Source: Flavihumibacter cheonanensis (GTDB taxonomy: Bacteria; Bacteroidota; Bacteroidia; Chitinophagales; Chitinophagaceae). From it: a DNA stretch of 64,000 nt. The stretch is from positions 1,302,001 through 1,366,000 of the forward strand of contig NZ_JAKRWF010000001.1 of the NCBI RefSeq assembly GCF_022352215.1, read 5' to 3'. Positions 7,848-17,306 of the stretch are shown here, piece by piece. The notes below the pieces were generated by a model. That model had not been told where the DNA came from, searched no databases, and saw only the letters and a program-made list of their open reading frames with translations. Within the stretch, counting starts at the first letter, position 1, and the number at the start of each line of letters is the position of its first letter. A program made the position numbers and the translations under genes.

Positions 7848-10493
7848 TTATTTGGTTCTGAATAAACTATCCTCCCGGTTTCCTCCTGTTTTCAGGTAGG
7901 CCAGTAAATCCTTTAATTCTTCCGCATTCAGGCGGTTGATCATATTAGGCAACATGGGAGAAATTTCTGATACCCGGGTTCGAACTACTTCTGCTTTGGC
8001 TAGCACCCGATGTTCCTGCGGCGCAAAAGGATTTTGCGCAATCGTATAGCCCTTCTCATCCTCATTGATCAAACGTCCCATCACTGTTTTGCCTGAGCGC
8101 AAATAGAAAATAGTTGCACCATACTGATCCGATATGGATTTACTGGGTTCAATGATGGCTTCCAGCATATCGTGGTAAGAGAATCGGGTACCCAACTGCG
8201 TTAGGTCGGGACCACTTACTCCTCCCTCTCCTTTCATCGTATGACAAGACGCGCATAAACTGGTTACAAAGAGTCCCTGCCCTCTTTCAAAATTCCGATT
8301 TCCCATTCCGCTGTCTACATATTTCATAGCAGCTTCTACTGTCCAGTCACGGCCTGGTCCTTTGGGCTGAACTGCTTTTCCGGATTGCGCCACCACTGGT
8401 CGATTGGCAATGGAATCGCCAGACAAATCATTAAAAAAGGTGAATCTGTTTTTGGGAACACCACTTAGCGCCTGCTTCCTGGCAAGGTTGATGAATCCAG
8501 CATAACTATGTCCGCCCTGGAACTGAAAAGCTTTTGCAAACCAGGCGAAGTATTCCTTTTGCTGGGATTCGTTCATTCCAGAACGAACCTGGCTGAGCAC
8601 CATAGCATAATAGGTTTGATTTTGCGGAGGAAATTTGGCCAGCGTTCCTGCTATTCCCATTCCATAATCCGGGTTCCGCATGATCAGGTCTTCCGAACTG
8701 GTAAGATTTTCTTCTTCCACCCATCCCTCTTCCTTAGCTTCCAGCATTAACTTCAGTGTATACTGAATCGCAGTGGTATCCTCCAGATAAACCAGAACTT
8801 TGCTGAGCTGGCGATTGTATAGCGGTTCTTTGGGTAATGGAAAACTTGAAGCAAAATAGGCGGCCAATTCTTTCCTGGTTGCCTCACCTGGTTTTGCAGA
8901 CCGGCTTAAAAAAAGTTCAATTGCCCGGATCAGATCAAGTTGCTGTTGCCGATCCAGCTCCCGGAATGGAATTTTATTCAGGATGTTTTTGACAAGGTCC
9001 CAATTGGTAGAACTACCTGCCTGTTTGCATAGGGCAAGAGTTGCCTGCACGAGTTTAGAAGGCTGGCTACTTGCATTCACGGTGGTTATCCAACTTGCCT
9101 GTGGAGATTGTTCCAGCACTTTCCTTGCTGCAAACCGGATTCCGGCATCTGCATGATCCAGGTTGGTCCAGGCAAGCGCTCTGCCTTTCTCATCCGGATT
9201 TACATGGTACGCTTCGAGTTCCCGACGTAGCGCATTTTCCGGGGTAATGGCTGGTTTGGCAATTGGTTCCTTTTTCAGGTGACCATCACCGTAATATACC
9301 CTGTAAAGATCAGACTCCAGTCGCCGGCCACCTGTTAAAAAATACAAGGCACCATCCGGACCAATTACACCATCCGTTAACGGTAAGGGGGAACCGGAAA
9401 GAAACTCTTCCCCTTTTGCCGTATAACTGCTGCCTGATGGTGTTGGCCAGATTGCATAAATTATTCCAAAACTCCAATCGAAGGCAAACAAGGCCTGGCG
9501 ATATTTTTCCGGGAAAGCTGCATCTTTACCAGATACCATATTTGTTGGTGAACCCTGCCCAATGTTTAAAACAGCCGGTCGTGAATCAGCAAGGGAAGGA
9601 TGCCATTTAGCAGTACCAGGCCGCCAGCCAAATTCACTGCCACTCGTTACATGACAGATTCTTGTAGGCCTATACCAGGGTGTACCCATATCCCATTCCA
9701 TATCGGAATCATAGGTAAACATATCACCCGCCTCATTAAAGGCAAGATCAAAGGGATTTCTGAAGCCGGATGCATAGAGTTCCCAGTTTGTCCCGGTTGA
9801 ATCAACCTTAGCAATCCATCCCCCAAGCATGCCTACCGAATTATCGTGTCCATTTGGATCACGCAGTAAAGGAATCAGATTATCCAACTGAGCATCCGGA
9901 GAACTGCGATAGGATTTCATTTCCGGCAGTTTGGTAAAGTTTCCGGCAATTACATACAACGATTGCTGATCTGGAGCAAGTACTATGGAATGAGGGCCAT
10001 GCTCTCCCTCTCCTTCCAGTGCTTTTAATAAGGTAACAGAATCATACTGGTCATCGTTATCGGTATCTCTGAGCCGGTACAGCCCACTGCTTTTGGGATA
10101 ACTGCTATCTCCACCATGATTCACCATTACGTACAAACTGTTAAATGCATAGAGTAACCCATGCGCATAACCGAAGTTGAAGTTGTCGACACGCAAGGGT
10201 TTTGCTACCACTTTACTGACCGTATCACCTATAGCGGGAATGCTCATACGATACAATCCACCATACTGATCGGAAGCGATCAATCGTCCTTTATCATCAA
10301 AGGTCATGGCCACCCAGGAACCTTCACCTTTTTCAGAGGGACCAAACAACCGTTCCGCCCGAAAACCCTCCGGCAACTGTAAGGCTGCCAGTTTAGGATC
10401 AGAGGGTTCAGTATATTCTGGAGTTTTATCTTTACAAGCTGCGAATCCTAACAATACAATCAGCAATAGGAAGGAACCGGTACGGTTATACAT
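7848..10493 (-). CDS. PVC-type heme-binding (membrane-bound dehydrogenase-like) lipoprotein
   Basis: 881 residues with a lipoprotein signal (FLLLIVLLGFAAC, Cys20). Residues ~38-400 form a sorbosone-dehydrogenase-like beta-propeller (LPEGFRAERLFGP, DDKGRLIASDQYGG, ASGFRNPFDLAFNEAGD, IGPDGALYFLTGG). A helical HEAT-like middle follows. Near the C-terminus is one c-type heme site CASCH in the context SLCASCHTMKGEGGVSGPDL, followed by the typical PVC heme-domain tail. This is the domain order of Planctomycetes-type membrane-bound dehydrogenase proteins. It lies 14 bp downstream of the DUF1501 gene and 1 bp upstream of the DUF1080 gene. Likely oxidises a sugar or alcohol at the envelope; the substrate is not deducible. 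Confidence 0.9.
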   Translation of the reverse strand: MYNRTGSFLLLIVLLGFAACKDKTPEYTEPSDPKLAALQLPEGFRAERLFGPSEKGEGSWVAMTFDDKGRLIASDQYGGLYRMSIPAIGDTVSKVVAKPLRVDNFNFGYAHGLLYAFNSLYVMVNHGGDSSYPKSSGLYRLRDTDNDDQYDSVTLLKALEGEGEHGPHSIVLAPDQQSLYVIAGNFTKLPEMKSYRSSPDAQLDNLIPLLRDPNGHDNSVGMLGGWIAKVDSTGTNWELYASGFRNPFDLAFNEAGDMFTYDSDMEWDMGTPWYRPTRICHVTSGSEFGWRPGTAKWHPSLADSRPAVLNIGQGSPTNMVSGKDAAFPEKYRQALFAFDWSFGIIYAIWPTPSGSSYTAKGEEFLSGSPLPLTDGVIGPDGALYFLTGGRRLESDLYRVYYGDGHLKKEPIAKPAITPENALRRELEAYHVNPDEKGRALAWTNLDHADAGIRFAARKVLEQSPQASWITTVNASSQPSKLVQATLALCKQAGSSTNWDLVKNILNKIPFRELDRQQQLDLIRAIELFLSRSAKPGEATRKELAAYFASSFPLPKEPLYNRQLSKVLVYLEDTTAIQYTLKLMLEAKEEGWVEEENLTSSEDLIMRNPDYGMGIAGTLAKFPPQNQTYYAMVLSQVRSGMNESQQKEYFAWFAKAFQFQGGHSYAGFINLARKQALSGVPKNRFTFFNDLSGDSIANRPVVAQSGKAVQPKGPGRDWTVEAAMKYVDSGMGNRNFERGQGLFVTSLCASCHTMKGEGGVSGPDLTQLGTRFSYHDMLEAIIEPSKSISDQYGATIFYLRSGKTVMGRLINEDEKGYTIAQNPFAPQEHRVLAKAEVVRTRVSEISPMLPNMINRLNAEELKDLLAYLKTGGNREDSLFRTK

Positions 10494-10507
10494 GTATTCA
10501 AAAATTT

Positions 10508-11947
10508 TCAGGCGTTTTTAATTAATAGTTCAGGAATCGCTTTGCCTTTACCATCGGGAGTGGTATAAAAAGGTCGTTGCTCTATCTCGACCTGTGTTTC
10601 TTCAGGTATTCCCAGGCAATGGTAAATGGTCTGGTGCAACTGGTCGATTCGGACAGGATTTTCAAGGGTCTTGCAGGGACGTTCATCAGCAGTTTTGCCA
10701 TATACAAATCCTTTTTTGATACCTCCTCCGAAAAGCAGTACAGAACCGGCATCTGTAAAATGCCGATGCATGCCATAAAACTTGATATCATGCAATACAT
10801 CCGGCTGATCTACCTGTTCCTGAACCTTGAAATCAGGCTTGCCTTCCACCATCATATCCCTGCTGAATTCACTTGCCAGAATGATCAGGGTACGGTCGAG
10901 GTGGCCGGACTGCTCCAGGTCTTTTATCAATTGTGCAATAGGCGCATCGATCATTTTTTTCATATCAATCATCCGGGTATGACCATTTTCATGGGTATCA
11001 AATCCAAAGAATGGTTCATATTCCGTGGTGACACTGATGAAGCGTGCACCCTGTTGGGTAAGTCGTTTGGCCATCAGGCAACCCAGTCCAAACCTTCCGG
11101 TATTATAGATGTCGTAGGATTCTTTGGGTTCAAGACTCAGGTTAAATGCTTTTGCCTCCGGAGAATTGAGCAAGCGATACGATTGCTCCATGGAGCGCTT
11201 CAAGGATTCTTTCTGATAGTCACTTCCGAACTCACCAAGCGGACTTTGATTGACCAGTTCTGTGTAGAGCTGGTTTCTTTTTTCAAAACGTTTTGCATCC
11301 ATACCTACCGGCGGACGAACAGCATCCAGTCCCTGCGATGGATCGGGTATCAGGAAGGGTCCAAATTCATTCCCTAAGAAACCGGCTGTATGAAACGCTT
11401 TTAATTCTTCTGCCTCTCCAACTGTAAAGCGTTGACCAATATCGATGAAAGCCGGAATCACTGGATTTTTTGGTCCAAGCAGATAAGCTATCCATGCACC
11501 AATATGTGGAGCCGCTACTGTTTGAGGAGGTTCATAACAGGTATGCCAGTGATATTGATGGCGTGCATGCAGGATATGCCCCATATCCGCCGCCGTATAG
11601 GAACGAATGAGGGTGCCTTTGTCCATCACCTGTCCTATGTTCTCCAGTCCCTCTGAAAAATAAATCCCATCCAGTTTGGTTGGAATAGCCGGAAACGTAC
11701 TTAAGACCCGGTTGGCATCCATTCCTTTTTCAAATGGACTGTATCTTTTGGGATCAAAGGTCTCAGTATGTGCCATACCACCCGCCATCCAGAGCAGAAT
11801 GACAGTATCAGCGGAGGAATTGATTTTATTGACAGGCTTACACCCTGGTAACCATCCGGCAATGGGTGCACCTGCTGCCATTGCAGCCAAACTGGCACCT
11901 GAACATTGTTTCAGAAATTCACGCCTGTTCCATTTTGAATTTGACAT
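10508..11947 (-). CDS. DUF1501 domain protein with Tat signal
   Basis: 479 residues from the ATG at 11947. An upstream start at 12004 would overlap the previous gene and spoil the signal, so it is rejected. The N-terminus is a twin-arginine signal (NRREFLKQCSGASLAAMAAG). The body matches DUF1501, a sulfatase/alkaline-phosphatase-like fold: VILLWMAGGMAHTETFDPK near the start, SYTAADMGHILHARHQYHWH, FDTHENGHTRMIDMKK and LASEFSRD. It is separated from the DUF1549/1553 gene by 14 bp, and that pairing is the standard one in Planctomycetes and some Bacteroidota. Export of a folded metallo-hydrolase is inferred; the substrate is unknown. Confidence 0.9.
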   Translation of the reverse strand: MSNSKWNRREFLKQCSGASLAAMAAGAPIAGWLPGCKPVNKINSSADTVILLWMAGGMAHTETFDPKRYSPFEKGMDANRVLSTFPAIPTKLDGIYFSEGLENIGQVMDKGTLIRSYTAADMGHILHARHQYHWHTCYEPPQTVAAPHIGAWIAYLLGPKNPVIPAFIDIGQRFTVGEAEELKAFHTAGFLGNEFGPFLIPDPSQGLDAVRPPVGMDAKRFEKRNQLYTELVNQSPLGEFGSDYQKESLKRSMEQSYRLLNSPEAKAFNLSLEPKESYDIYNTGRFGLGCLMAKRLTQQGARFISVTTEYEPFFGFDTHENGHTRMIDMKKMIDAPIAQLIKDLEQSGHLDRTLIILASEFSRDMMVEGKPDFKVQEQVDQPDVLHDIKFYGMHRHFTDAGSVLLFGGGIKKGFVYGKTADERPCKTLENPVRIDQLHQTIYHCLGIPEETQVEIEQRPFYTTPDGKGKAIPELLIKNA

Positions 11948-11961
11948 GGTGATGGGCTTAA

Positions 11962-14376
11962 TTAGTAAATTAATTGAAATTCCGGATGCATTGCCATAAT
12001 CCATAAAAAGTCCATAACAGCATCCTGATCGGGTTTATTTCCCAGGGCCTTAGTGGCCAGTTTCATTTCATCGGCCATTGGTTTTCTACCCAATGCGTTA
12101 TTATATACTTCATCAATAAGTGCAGAAGTAGTAGCATTTCGACTAACCCATTTTGCCGCAGCTCTTTTGATTCCTTCATGAAATACGGAACCATTGGTTA
12201 GTTCAAGGGCCTGTATCAGGTTGGCCTGTGAACTTCGGCTAGTCGTAACTGTTTCACGAGCCGGTCTTCCCAATGCAGTAAGAAAAGGATCGTTTCTGAC
12301 CAGGGCGGCCCTTGCAAAAGTCATAATCGTACTCACAGAATCCGGCAGCAGGTTAGTAACGATCACGCTATCCGGGTACAGCGGTTCAAAGGCCATAGCC
12401 ACTGCATCTGCAAATTGCTCCGCTGTCATGCGTTTTCGGATCATGCCGCTGAATTTGAAATCTTTTGCCAGCAACATTTCAGGCTCCTTCACAGAAACAC
12501 TGGGTAGCTGGTAGGCTTCCGAACTCATGATAGTGAACAGGAGTTTTTTAAGATCCGCGCCGGAGTTAGCAAAATCATAGGCCAGCCAGTCGAGCAAATC
12601 CTGGTTCCAGGGTTCATTGTCCATAACATCTACCGGCTCCACTAACCCTCTTCCAAAAAGCTGGGCCCAGATCCGGTTTACGATGGTGCGGTACAAGCGG
12701 CCGTCTTTGGGTTGAACCAGTTTATCTGCCAGTTGCTCCAGCCTTTTTTGCTTGGGAAGTGTTTTATCGATTTCGCCCAACTGGGGATATAACATTTTGG
12801 TATCCGCCCATTTGCCGGTGGGCACATCACAACGGGCAATTTGAAGAATCGTATCAGAAAAAAGGTTGGCAAACCCATAGGCATCTTCCAGTTTCCAATC
12901 ACTGATAAAACTATCGTGGCAACTGGCACATTTCAGATTCAGTCCCAGGAATACCTGTGCAACATTTTGGGCTGCCTGCATTTCTGTACTCTGGCTGGAA
13001 TTGATGGTACCTCGCCACTGTATACCTCTGATGAAACCCTGTGAAGCTGGTCCGGGATTCACGAGTTCTTTTACCATCTGATCATAGGACTTATTCTCAT
13101 ACAAGGATTGATACAACCATTTGGTAATATCAAAGCGCCCGCCTGTTATGTATCCCGTTCCTGTATAATCGTTTCGCAATAAATCATTCCAAAAGCTCAG
13201 CCAATGCTGCGTATAATCGTGTTTTCGGTTAAGGAGGGAGGTGATCAGTCGTTCTCTTTTATCCGGACTAACATCAGCCAGGAAAGCATCAATAGAGTCA
13301 GCAGGAGGAATAAGTCCGACCAGGTCCAGGTATACCCGTTTCATAAATAGGCGATCGTCAATTCGGGCAGGCCATTTTTGCTTTGTTTGTTTAAAATAAG
13401 CATTCAGCAACCGATCCACCGGATGTTTAAAGGTTCCTTCAACCGGGGGCAATTCAGGGAGCCGGGGTTCCAGGGAAGCTACCCGGTACAGACTTTTCAA
13501 CGGACCATCGGGCCAGGGAGCACCCTTATCAATCCAGACTTCCAGCAACTTTATTTCTTCTGCCGACAGCGCCTTACCCTTGCCTGGCATGGCGTCTTTA
13601 TGTGATCTTGGTAATTTGATCCGCCGGATCATTTCCGAGGCGCTGGCATTGCCTGGCTGAATAACCGGACCATTTTCACCACCCTGAAATACAAATTCTT
13701 TTTTATCGAGCCTAAGTTCTCCTTTTACTTTGGCGGCACCGTGACAACTGTAACAATGATGCGCAAGGATGCTGCGTACCTGGAAGTTTAATTCAGCGGT
13801 GCTGGCTTCATCCAGCGGGCCAGTAAAGGAGGCAAAATTAATTCCGGCTGATGCTTCAGCACCTGGGTCATCCTCTTTTCCTGGAAAAACACTGGTCAGA
13901 TAATCTTCACCGTGAGTAAGCGAAGCTCCAAAATGTCCGGCTACCGCCATACTGAAAAATGTAAGAGCCAGCATTACAGAGCCCATGCGCCGTTTGTTAT
14001 TATAATACAAACCAGCAGCCAGCAGACATAAGAGAAGTGTTGTTATACCGGTCCACTGATGTACACCTAATAACTCACCACCATAGGATTCAGCACTGGC
14101 CAATAATAATCCTGCAATTACGGCTAACACCGAACTTATGGCTGCCACCACCAAAATGATGCGAATAGCAGGGATGAATTCTGTTTTTTTTCGAAACACT
14201 CTTAGCAGGTCCAGCAAAAAAGCGATGGCAATCAATCCAATTGGAAAATGGACCAGGAGAGGATGTAGCCGACCAATCAATACCCAATACCAGGCAGTTG
14301 AACTGGATTCGGCCACCGGATCTGCCATTAAAAGAACAGGCAGGAAAACAAACAATAAAAGGGAAACTACTTTCAT
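11962..14376 (-). CDS. DUF2231-PSCyt1-DUF1549-DUF1553 membrane cytochrome
   Basis: 804 residues from the ATG at 14376 (a TTG three codons upstream is less likely). After a signal or first helix, residues ~30-160 contain four membrane helices of the DUF2231 type (LHPLLVHFPIGLIAIAFLL). A planctomycete cytochrome C domain follows with CYSCH (ILAHHCYSCHGAAKVKGEL) at about residue 210. Next come DUF1549 (PVDRLLNAYF, YLDLVGLIPPADS) with a second CASCH motif (LKCASCHDSFISDWK) and DUF1553 (IVNRIWAQLFGRGLVEPVD, ALELTNGSVFHEGI). It is first in a four-gene operon with DUF1501, PVC heme protein and DUF1080. Likely an envelope redox complex; function in the family is unproven. Confidence 0.9.
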   Translation of the reverse strand: MKVVSLLLFVFLPVLLMADPVAESSSTAWYWVLIGRLHPLLVHFPIGLIAIAFLLDLLRVFRKKTEFIPAIRIILVVAAISSVLAVIAGLLLASAESYGGELLGVHQWTGITTLLLCLLAAGLYYNNKRRMGSVMLALTFFSMAVAGHFGASLTHGEDYLTSVFPGKEDDPGAEASAGINFASFTGPLDEASTAELNFQVRSILAHHCYSCHGAAKVKGELRLDKKEFVFQGGENGPVIQPGNASASEMIRRIKLPRSHKDAMPGKGKALSAEEIKLLEVWIDKGAPWPDGPLKSLYRVASLEPRLPELPPVEGTFKHPVDRLLNAYFKQTKQKWPARIDDRLFMKRVYLDLVGLIPPADSIDAFLADVSPDKRERLITSLLNRKHDYTQHWLSFWNDLLRNDYTGTGYITGGRFDITKWLYQSLYENKSYDQMVKELVNPGPASQGFIRGIQWRGTINSSQSTEMQAAQNVAQVFLGLNLKCASCHDSFISDWKLEDAYGFANLFSDTILQIARCDVPTGKWADTKMLYPQLGEIDKTLPKQKRLEQLADKLVQPKDGRLYRTIVNRIWAQLFGRGLVEPVDVMDNEPWNQDLLDWLAYDFANSGADLKKLLFTIMSSEAYQLPSVSVKEPEMLLAKDFKFSGMIRKRMTAEQFADAVAMAFEPLYPDSVIVTNLLPDSVSTIMTFARAALVRNDPFLTALGRPARETVTTSRSSQANLIQALELTNGSVFHEGIKRAAAKWVSRNATTSALIDEVYNNALGRKPMADEMKLATKALGNKPDQDAVMDFLWIMAMHPEFQLIY

Positions 14377-14408
14377 TACTGGCAATCAATTGGCACTTAA
14401 CTTAAGAA

Positions 14409-14461
14409 GGGAAAGCGGATTCACTGTCCTGTTCTGTTCTGAACAGCGAATCTACTCTCCC
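14409..14461 (-). other. Long interrupted hairpin upstream of the cytochrome operon
   Basis: On the minus strand GGGA, GATTC and CTGTTC pair in order with GAACAG, GAATC and TCCC around a short loop, with small bulges. It ends 32 nt before the ATG at 14376, inside the likely leader of the four-gene operon. No U-run follows, so it is more likely a leader structure or a protein-binding inverted repeat than a terminator. Confidence 0.45.
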
Positions 14462-14510
14462 TTTAGTGTGACAATTTATTGCCGGCTGTAATGCCTTTTA
14501 TGCGCGGCTC

Positions 14511-15410
14511 TTATTTCCAAAGGTTATTTGGATATTCTCCGGCTGCCACCAAAGCATCCAGGCTGGCCTGTACACTTGGAGCATCTTCTTTATAGGTAAC
14601 TCCGAACCAGCTGGAGCTGGTCTGAATAACCGGGATAACGCCTTTACCGGACTTTATAAAATCATCGGCCACTATCGGAATGAAAAATTCTGCCTTGGGT
14701 TCCTGGTAATGTTTCTTTACAAAATCGTTGAACATTTCCTGGCTGATAGAGAATACGGAAGGATGGAAACACCAGAAATTCATGGATACACTAGAGTCCA
14801 GGGGAAGTTCTGCCGGCTCCTGATTATCATCACAAACAATTTTTCCTTCTTTCATAGCAATATTCAGTCGCTCTGCAATAGACTCCAGGTTTCCGGCAGC
14901 ATCAACGCGACAAACACCCCGGTTTACCGTACCATGTTCACTAAGGGTTTTCAGGAGTTCGTAACCAATGATAGCGTATTTATCGGGACTGCAAGCTGTT
15001 GTCAGGAAATCATACGCTTTTGCAAATGCATCGCGGCCATAAAAATCGTCTGCATTGATTACTGCAAAAGGCTCCTGTACCGCATTTTTTGCACAGAGAA
15101 CGGCATGTGCGGTACCCCAGGGCTTGGTTCTTCCTTCCGGAACAGTCACATCGGGCAAAAAAGAATCCAGGCTCTGAAACACATAATCAACAGCCACTTT
15201 TCCATCCAGCTTGGAACCAAAAACTTCTTTAAAATCATTCACGAATTCTTCCCGGATAATAAAGACAACTTTGCCAAATCCGGCACGGATCGCATCATAG
15301 ATGGAATATTCCATAATGGTTTCACCACTAGGACCAAACGACTGGATTTGTTTTAAACTTCCATACCTGGATGCCATACCTGCTGCCAGAATTACTAAGG
15401 TTGGTTGCAT
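14511..15410 (-). CDS. Sugar nucleotidyltransferase-like protein
   Basis: 299 residues from the ATG at 15410; the 18 upstream codons would run into the divergent promoter region. The N-terminus LVILAAGMASRYGSLKQ is the glycine-rich nucleotide-binding loop of NDP-sugar pyrophosphorylases, and VINADDFYGRDAF supplies the metal-binding Asp residues. GRTKPWGTAHAV is the usual substrate loop. Family members activate sugar-1-phosphates or choline-phosphate; the acceptor cannot be assigned. It is a single minus-strand gene, divergent from the PLP deaminase gene (40 bp apart). The following 130 bp towards the cytochrome operon contain no gene. Confidence 0.85.
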   Translation of the reverse strand: MQPTLVILAAGMASRYGSLKQIQSFGPSGETIMEYSIYDAIRAGFGKVVFIIREEFVNDFKEVFGSKLDGKVAVDYVFQSLDSFLPDVTVPEGRTKPWGTAHAVLCAKNAVQEPFAVINADDFYGRDAFAKAYDFLTTACSPDKYAIIGYELLKTLSEHGTVNRGVCRVDAAGNLESIAERLNIAMKEGKIVCDDNQEPAELPLDSSVSMNFWCFHPSVFSISQEMFNDFVKKHYQEPKAEFFIPIVADDFIKSGKGVIPVIQTSSSWFGVTYKEDAPSVQASLDALVAAGEYPNNLWK

Positions 15411-15450
15411 TCTTCTATTTTTGTTTCGGGCACGAATATAAACCATAAGA

Positions 15451-16350
15451 ATGACTTTATCCATTGATACCGACCTTGTTACAATTGATAAAATCCAACT
15501 GTTTGCAGATCAGCAGGTGGAAACAAATATGCTACGGCTTGACAAAATCCACCCGCAAATCAGTGGTAACAAGTGGTTTAAGTTGAAATATTACCTCGAG
15601 CAGGCATTCCTTGAAAACCGTTCTGGGCTGATCAGTTTTGGTGGCCCCTGGTCGAATCATTTGCTGGCAGTGGCTGCAGCCGCCCGGGAGGCAGGTCTCA
15701 AAAGCATTGGAATCATTCGGGGAGAAGCCCCTGCCCAACCCAGCGAAACCTTAGAAGAGCTAAGGAGCCTGGGGATGGAACTGGATTTTGTTAGCCGGAC
15801 TGCTTACCGGAACCGGGCCCAATTAGTAACTGACCTGAACACCAGCTACCCGGATTATTTGGTGGTGGATGCCGGTGGTCAGGGCCCCACCGGGGCAAAA
15901 GGAGCAGCTGAAATCCTTAGCTATGTTCCCGACCTGCATAGCTATACGCATATCCTCTGTGCAGTTGGAACAGGAACAATGCTTGCGGGACTAGCCCTGG
16001 CAGCCGGAAAAGAACAGCAGGTAATCGGAATTTGTAGCCTGAAAGAGAAGGAAGAACAAACAGCTTTGATTCTGCAGTGGTTTCCATCACTAGAAAACAG
16101 ATTTGAGATCAATACAGCTTTCCATTTTGGTGGATTTGCACGCCATACTACTGAACTAACGGATTTTATGAATCTGTTCTACCACCGAACCGGTATACCA
16201 ACAGATATTGTATACACTGCAAAATTATGTTATGCCTGGAAGCAGTTATATGTCAATAATTTTTTTCAACCCGGTTCACGAGTGCTTATAATTCACAGTG
16301 GCGGCTTACAGGGAAACCGGTCACTGGCTCCCGGTATTTTGACATTTTAA
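15451..16350 (+). CDS. PLP-dependent deaminase (ACC deaminase / D-cysteine desulfhydrase family)
   Basis: 299 residues. LDKIHPQISGNKWFKLKYYL contains the PLP-binding lysine (Lys41 in GNKWFK). LISFGGPWSNHLLAVAAAA is the phosphate/substrate loop, and CAVGTGTMLAGLALAAG is the glycine-rich PLP-phosphate loop. This matches the tryptophan-synthase-beta fold group of 1-aminocyclopropane-1-carboxylate deaminases and D-cysteine desulfhydrases. In Bacteroidota most members are annotated only as pyridoxal-phosphate-dependent enzymes, and sequence alone does not separate the two reactions. Cytosolic. It is divergent from the nucleotidyltransferase gene and is followed after 39 bp by an exported protein with its own -7 box. 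Confidence 0.88.
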   Translation: MTLSIDTDLVTIDKIQLFADQQVETNMLRLDKIHPQISGNKWFKLKYYLEQAFLENRSGLISFGGPWSNHLLAVAAAAREAGLKSIGIIRGEAPAQPSETLEELRSLGMELDFVSRTAYRNRAQLVTDLNTSYPDYLVVDAGGQGPTGAKGAAEILSYVPDLHSYTHILCAVGTGTMLAGLALAAGKEQQVIGICSLKEKEEQTALILQWFPSLENRFEINTAFHFGGFARHTTELTDFMNLFYHRTGIPTDIVYTAKLCYAWKQLYVNNFFQPGSRVLIIHSGGLQGNRSLAPGILTF

Positions 16351-16376
16351 TTGTTTTTAAAGCATGACGACTGCCT

Positions 16377-16384
16377 TATATTTG
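16377..16384 (+). promoter_or_regulatory. Bacteroidota -7 box, leaderless arrangement
   Basis: TATATTTG fits TAnnTTTG and ends 5 nt before the ATG at 16390, which places the expected start of transcription at or next to the start codon. No clear -33 TTG at the usual distance. Confidence 0.55.
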
Positions 16385-16389
16385 TTCCG

Positions 16390-17304
16390 ATGATGCATCC
16401 ACAACGCTTATTATTCCGGCTTTGTCCGACTCTACTATTATTTTTCATTTCATTTGCCGGGAGCGCACAGGATACCCTACCTGCTTTTTCGGCAGAGATC
16501 AAATCAAAAAACAGGATCATCATCAGTTGGACCAATCCCTATGGAACTAAAATAAAGCAGCTGAGTATCCAGCGTTCCAGGGACAGCAGCCGACTGTTCA
16601 AAACAATCATCAGCATACCGGATCCGACAGTTTTAAAAAACGGGTTTGTAGACCAGAATTTACCTGATACCAATTTTTACTACCGGGTATATATTATGCT
16701 GGATGGTGGAGATTATGTTTTCAGTCCGGTGCAAAAAGCCCGTACCATTCCTCCACCTCCTAAACATGAACCAGTTACCCGAAAGCCGGAACCGCCCGTA
16801 AAACAGGAACCTGTAAAAACGGAGCCGGTGCAAAAACCCAAACCAGTTGAGCCGGAAAAACCTAAACTTCCGGTTCCCCAACCTGAAAAATATCTCGTTA
16901 TCAAAAAAGGAGATGAAATTGTAGGGGAGTTGAACGAACGGTTCCTGCAACAGTTTCGCGATTCCGTGAGTATGCGAACAAAAGATACCATTCTGTTAAG
17001 CAATCGGGATACCCTGTTTATTAAACCCTATCAGCCCAAAGAAGTATACAGTGTTTCTAAATATATATTTATAGATAAAGCCGGACTGGTTCATATTGAA
17101 TTACCCTGGTACGCCAGGAGAAAATACCTGGTAAAGTTTTTTGAAGAAGACCGCTCCCCTCTTTTTGAAATTAAAGATGTACGGGATGCGGTACTCCTTC
17201 TGGACAAAGCCAATTTTATGCAGGCAGGCTGGTATCTTTTTGAAATCTATGAAGACGGAAAACTGCTGGAGAAAAACAAATTGTTTATAGGAAAAGATTT
17301 CTGA
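16390..17304 (+). CDS. Exported protein with proline-rich linker, unknown function
   Basis: 304 residues from ATG 16390 (the next codon but one region also offers ATG 16393). A TTG start at 16351 is rejected because it lies upstream of the -7 box. A signal peptide (LLLFFISFAGSAQ) is followed by a fibronectin-type-III-like domain (IIISWTNPYGTKIKQLSIQR, YYRVYIMLDGG). Next is a charged Pro/Lys/Glu linker at ~125-165 with PEPPVKQEPVKTEPV-like repeats, then an all-beta C-terminal domain (~170-304; YLVIKKGDEIVGELNE). Likely periplasmic, with the linker spanning or extending through the envelope. It ends 2 bp from the convergent lipB gene. No known family recognised. Confidence 0.75.
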   Translation: MMHPQRLLFRLCPTLLLFFISFAGSAQDTLPAFSAEIKSKNRIIISWTNPYGTKIKQLSIQRSRDSSRLFKTIISIPDPTVLKNGFVDQNLPDTNFYYRVYIMLDGGDYVFSPVQKARTIPPPPKHEPVTRKPEPPVKQEPVKTEPVQKPKPVEPEKPKLPVPQPEKYLVIKKGDEIVGELNERFLQQFRDSVSMRTKDTILLSNRDTLFIKPYQPKEVYSVSKYIFIDKAGLVHIELPWYARRKYLVKFFEEDRSPLFEIKDVRDAVLLLDKANFMQAGWYLFEIYEDGKLLEKNKLFIGKDF

Positions 17305-17306
17305 GT

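Noticed and set aside
7848-14376. Cytochrome c oxidase or nitrite reductase components
   Set aside because: CxxCH motifs are present but the surrounding domains match PVC heme, DUF1549/1553 and DUF2231 families, with no copper or heme-copper oxidase motifs.
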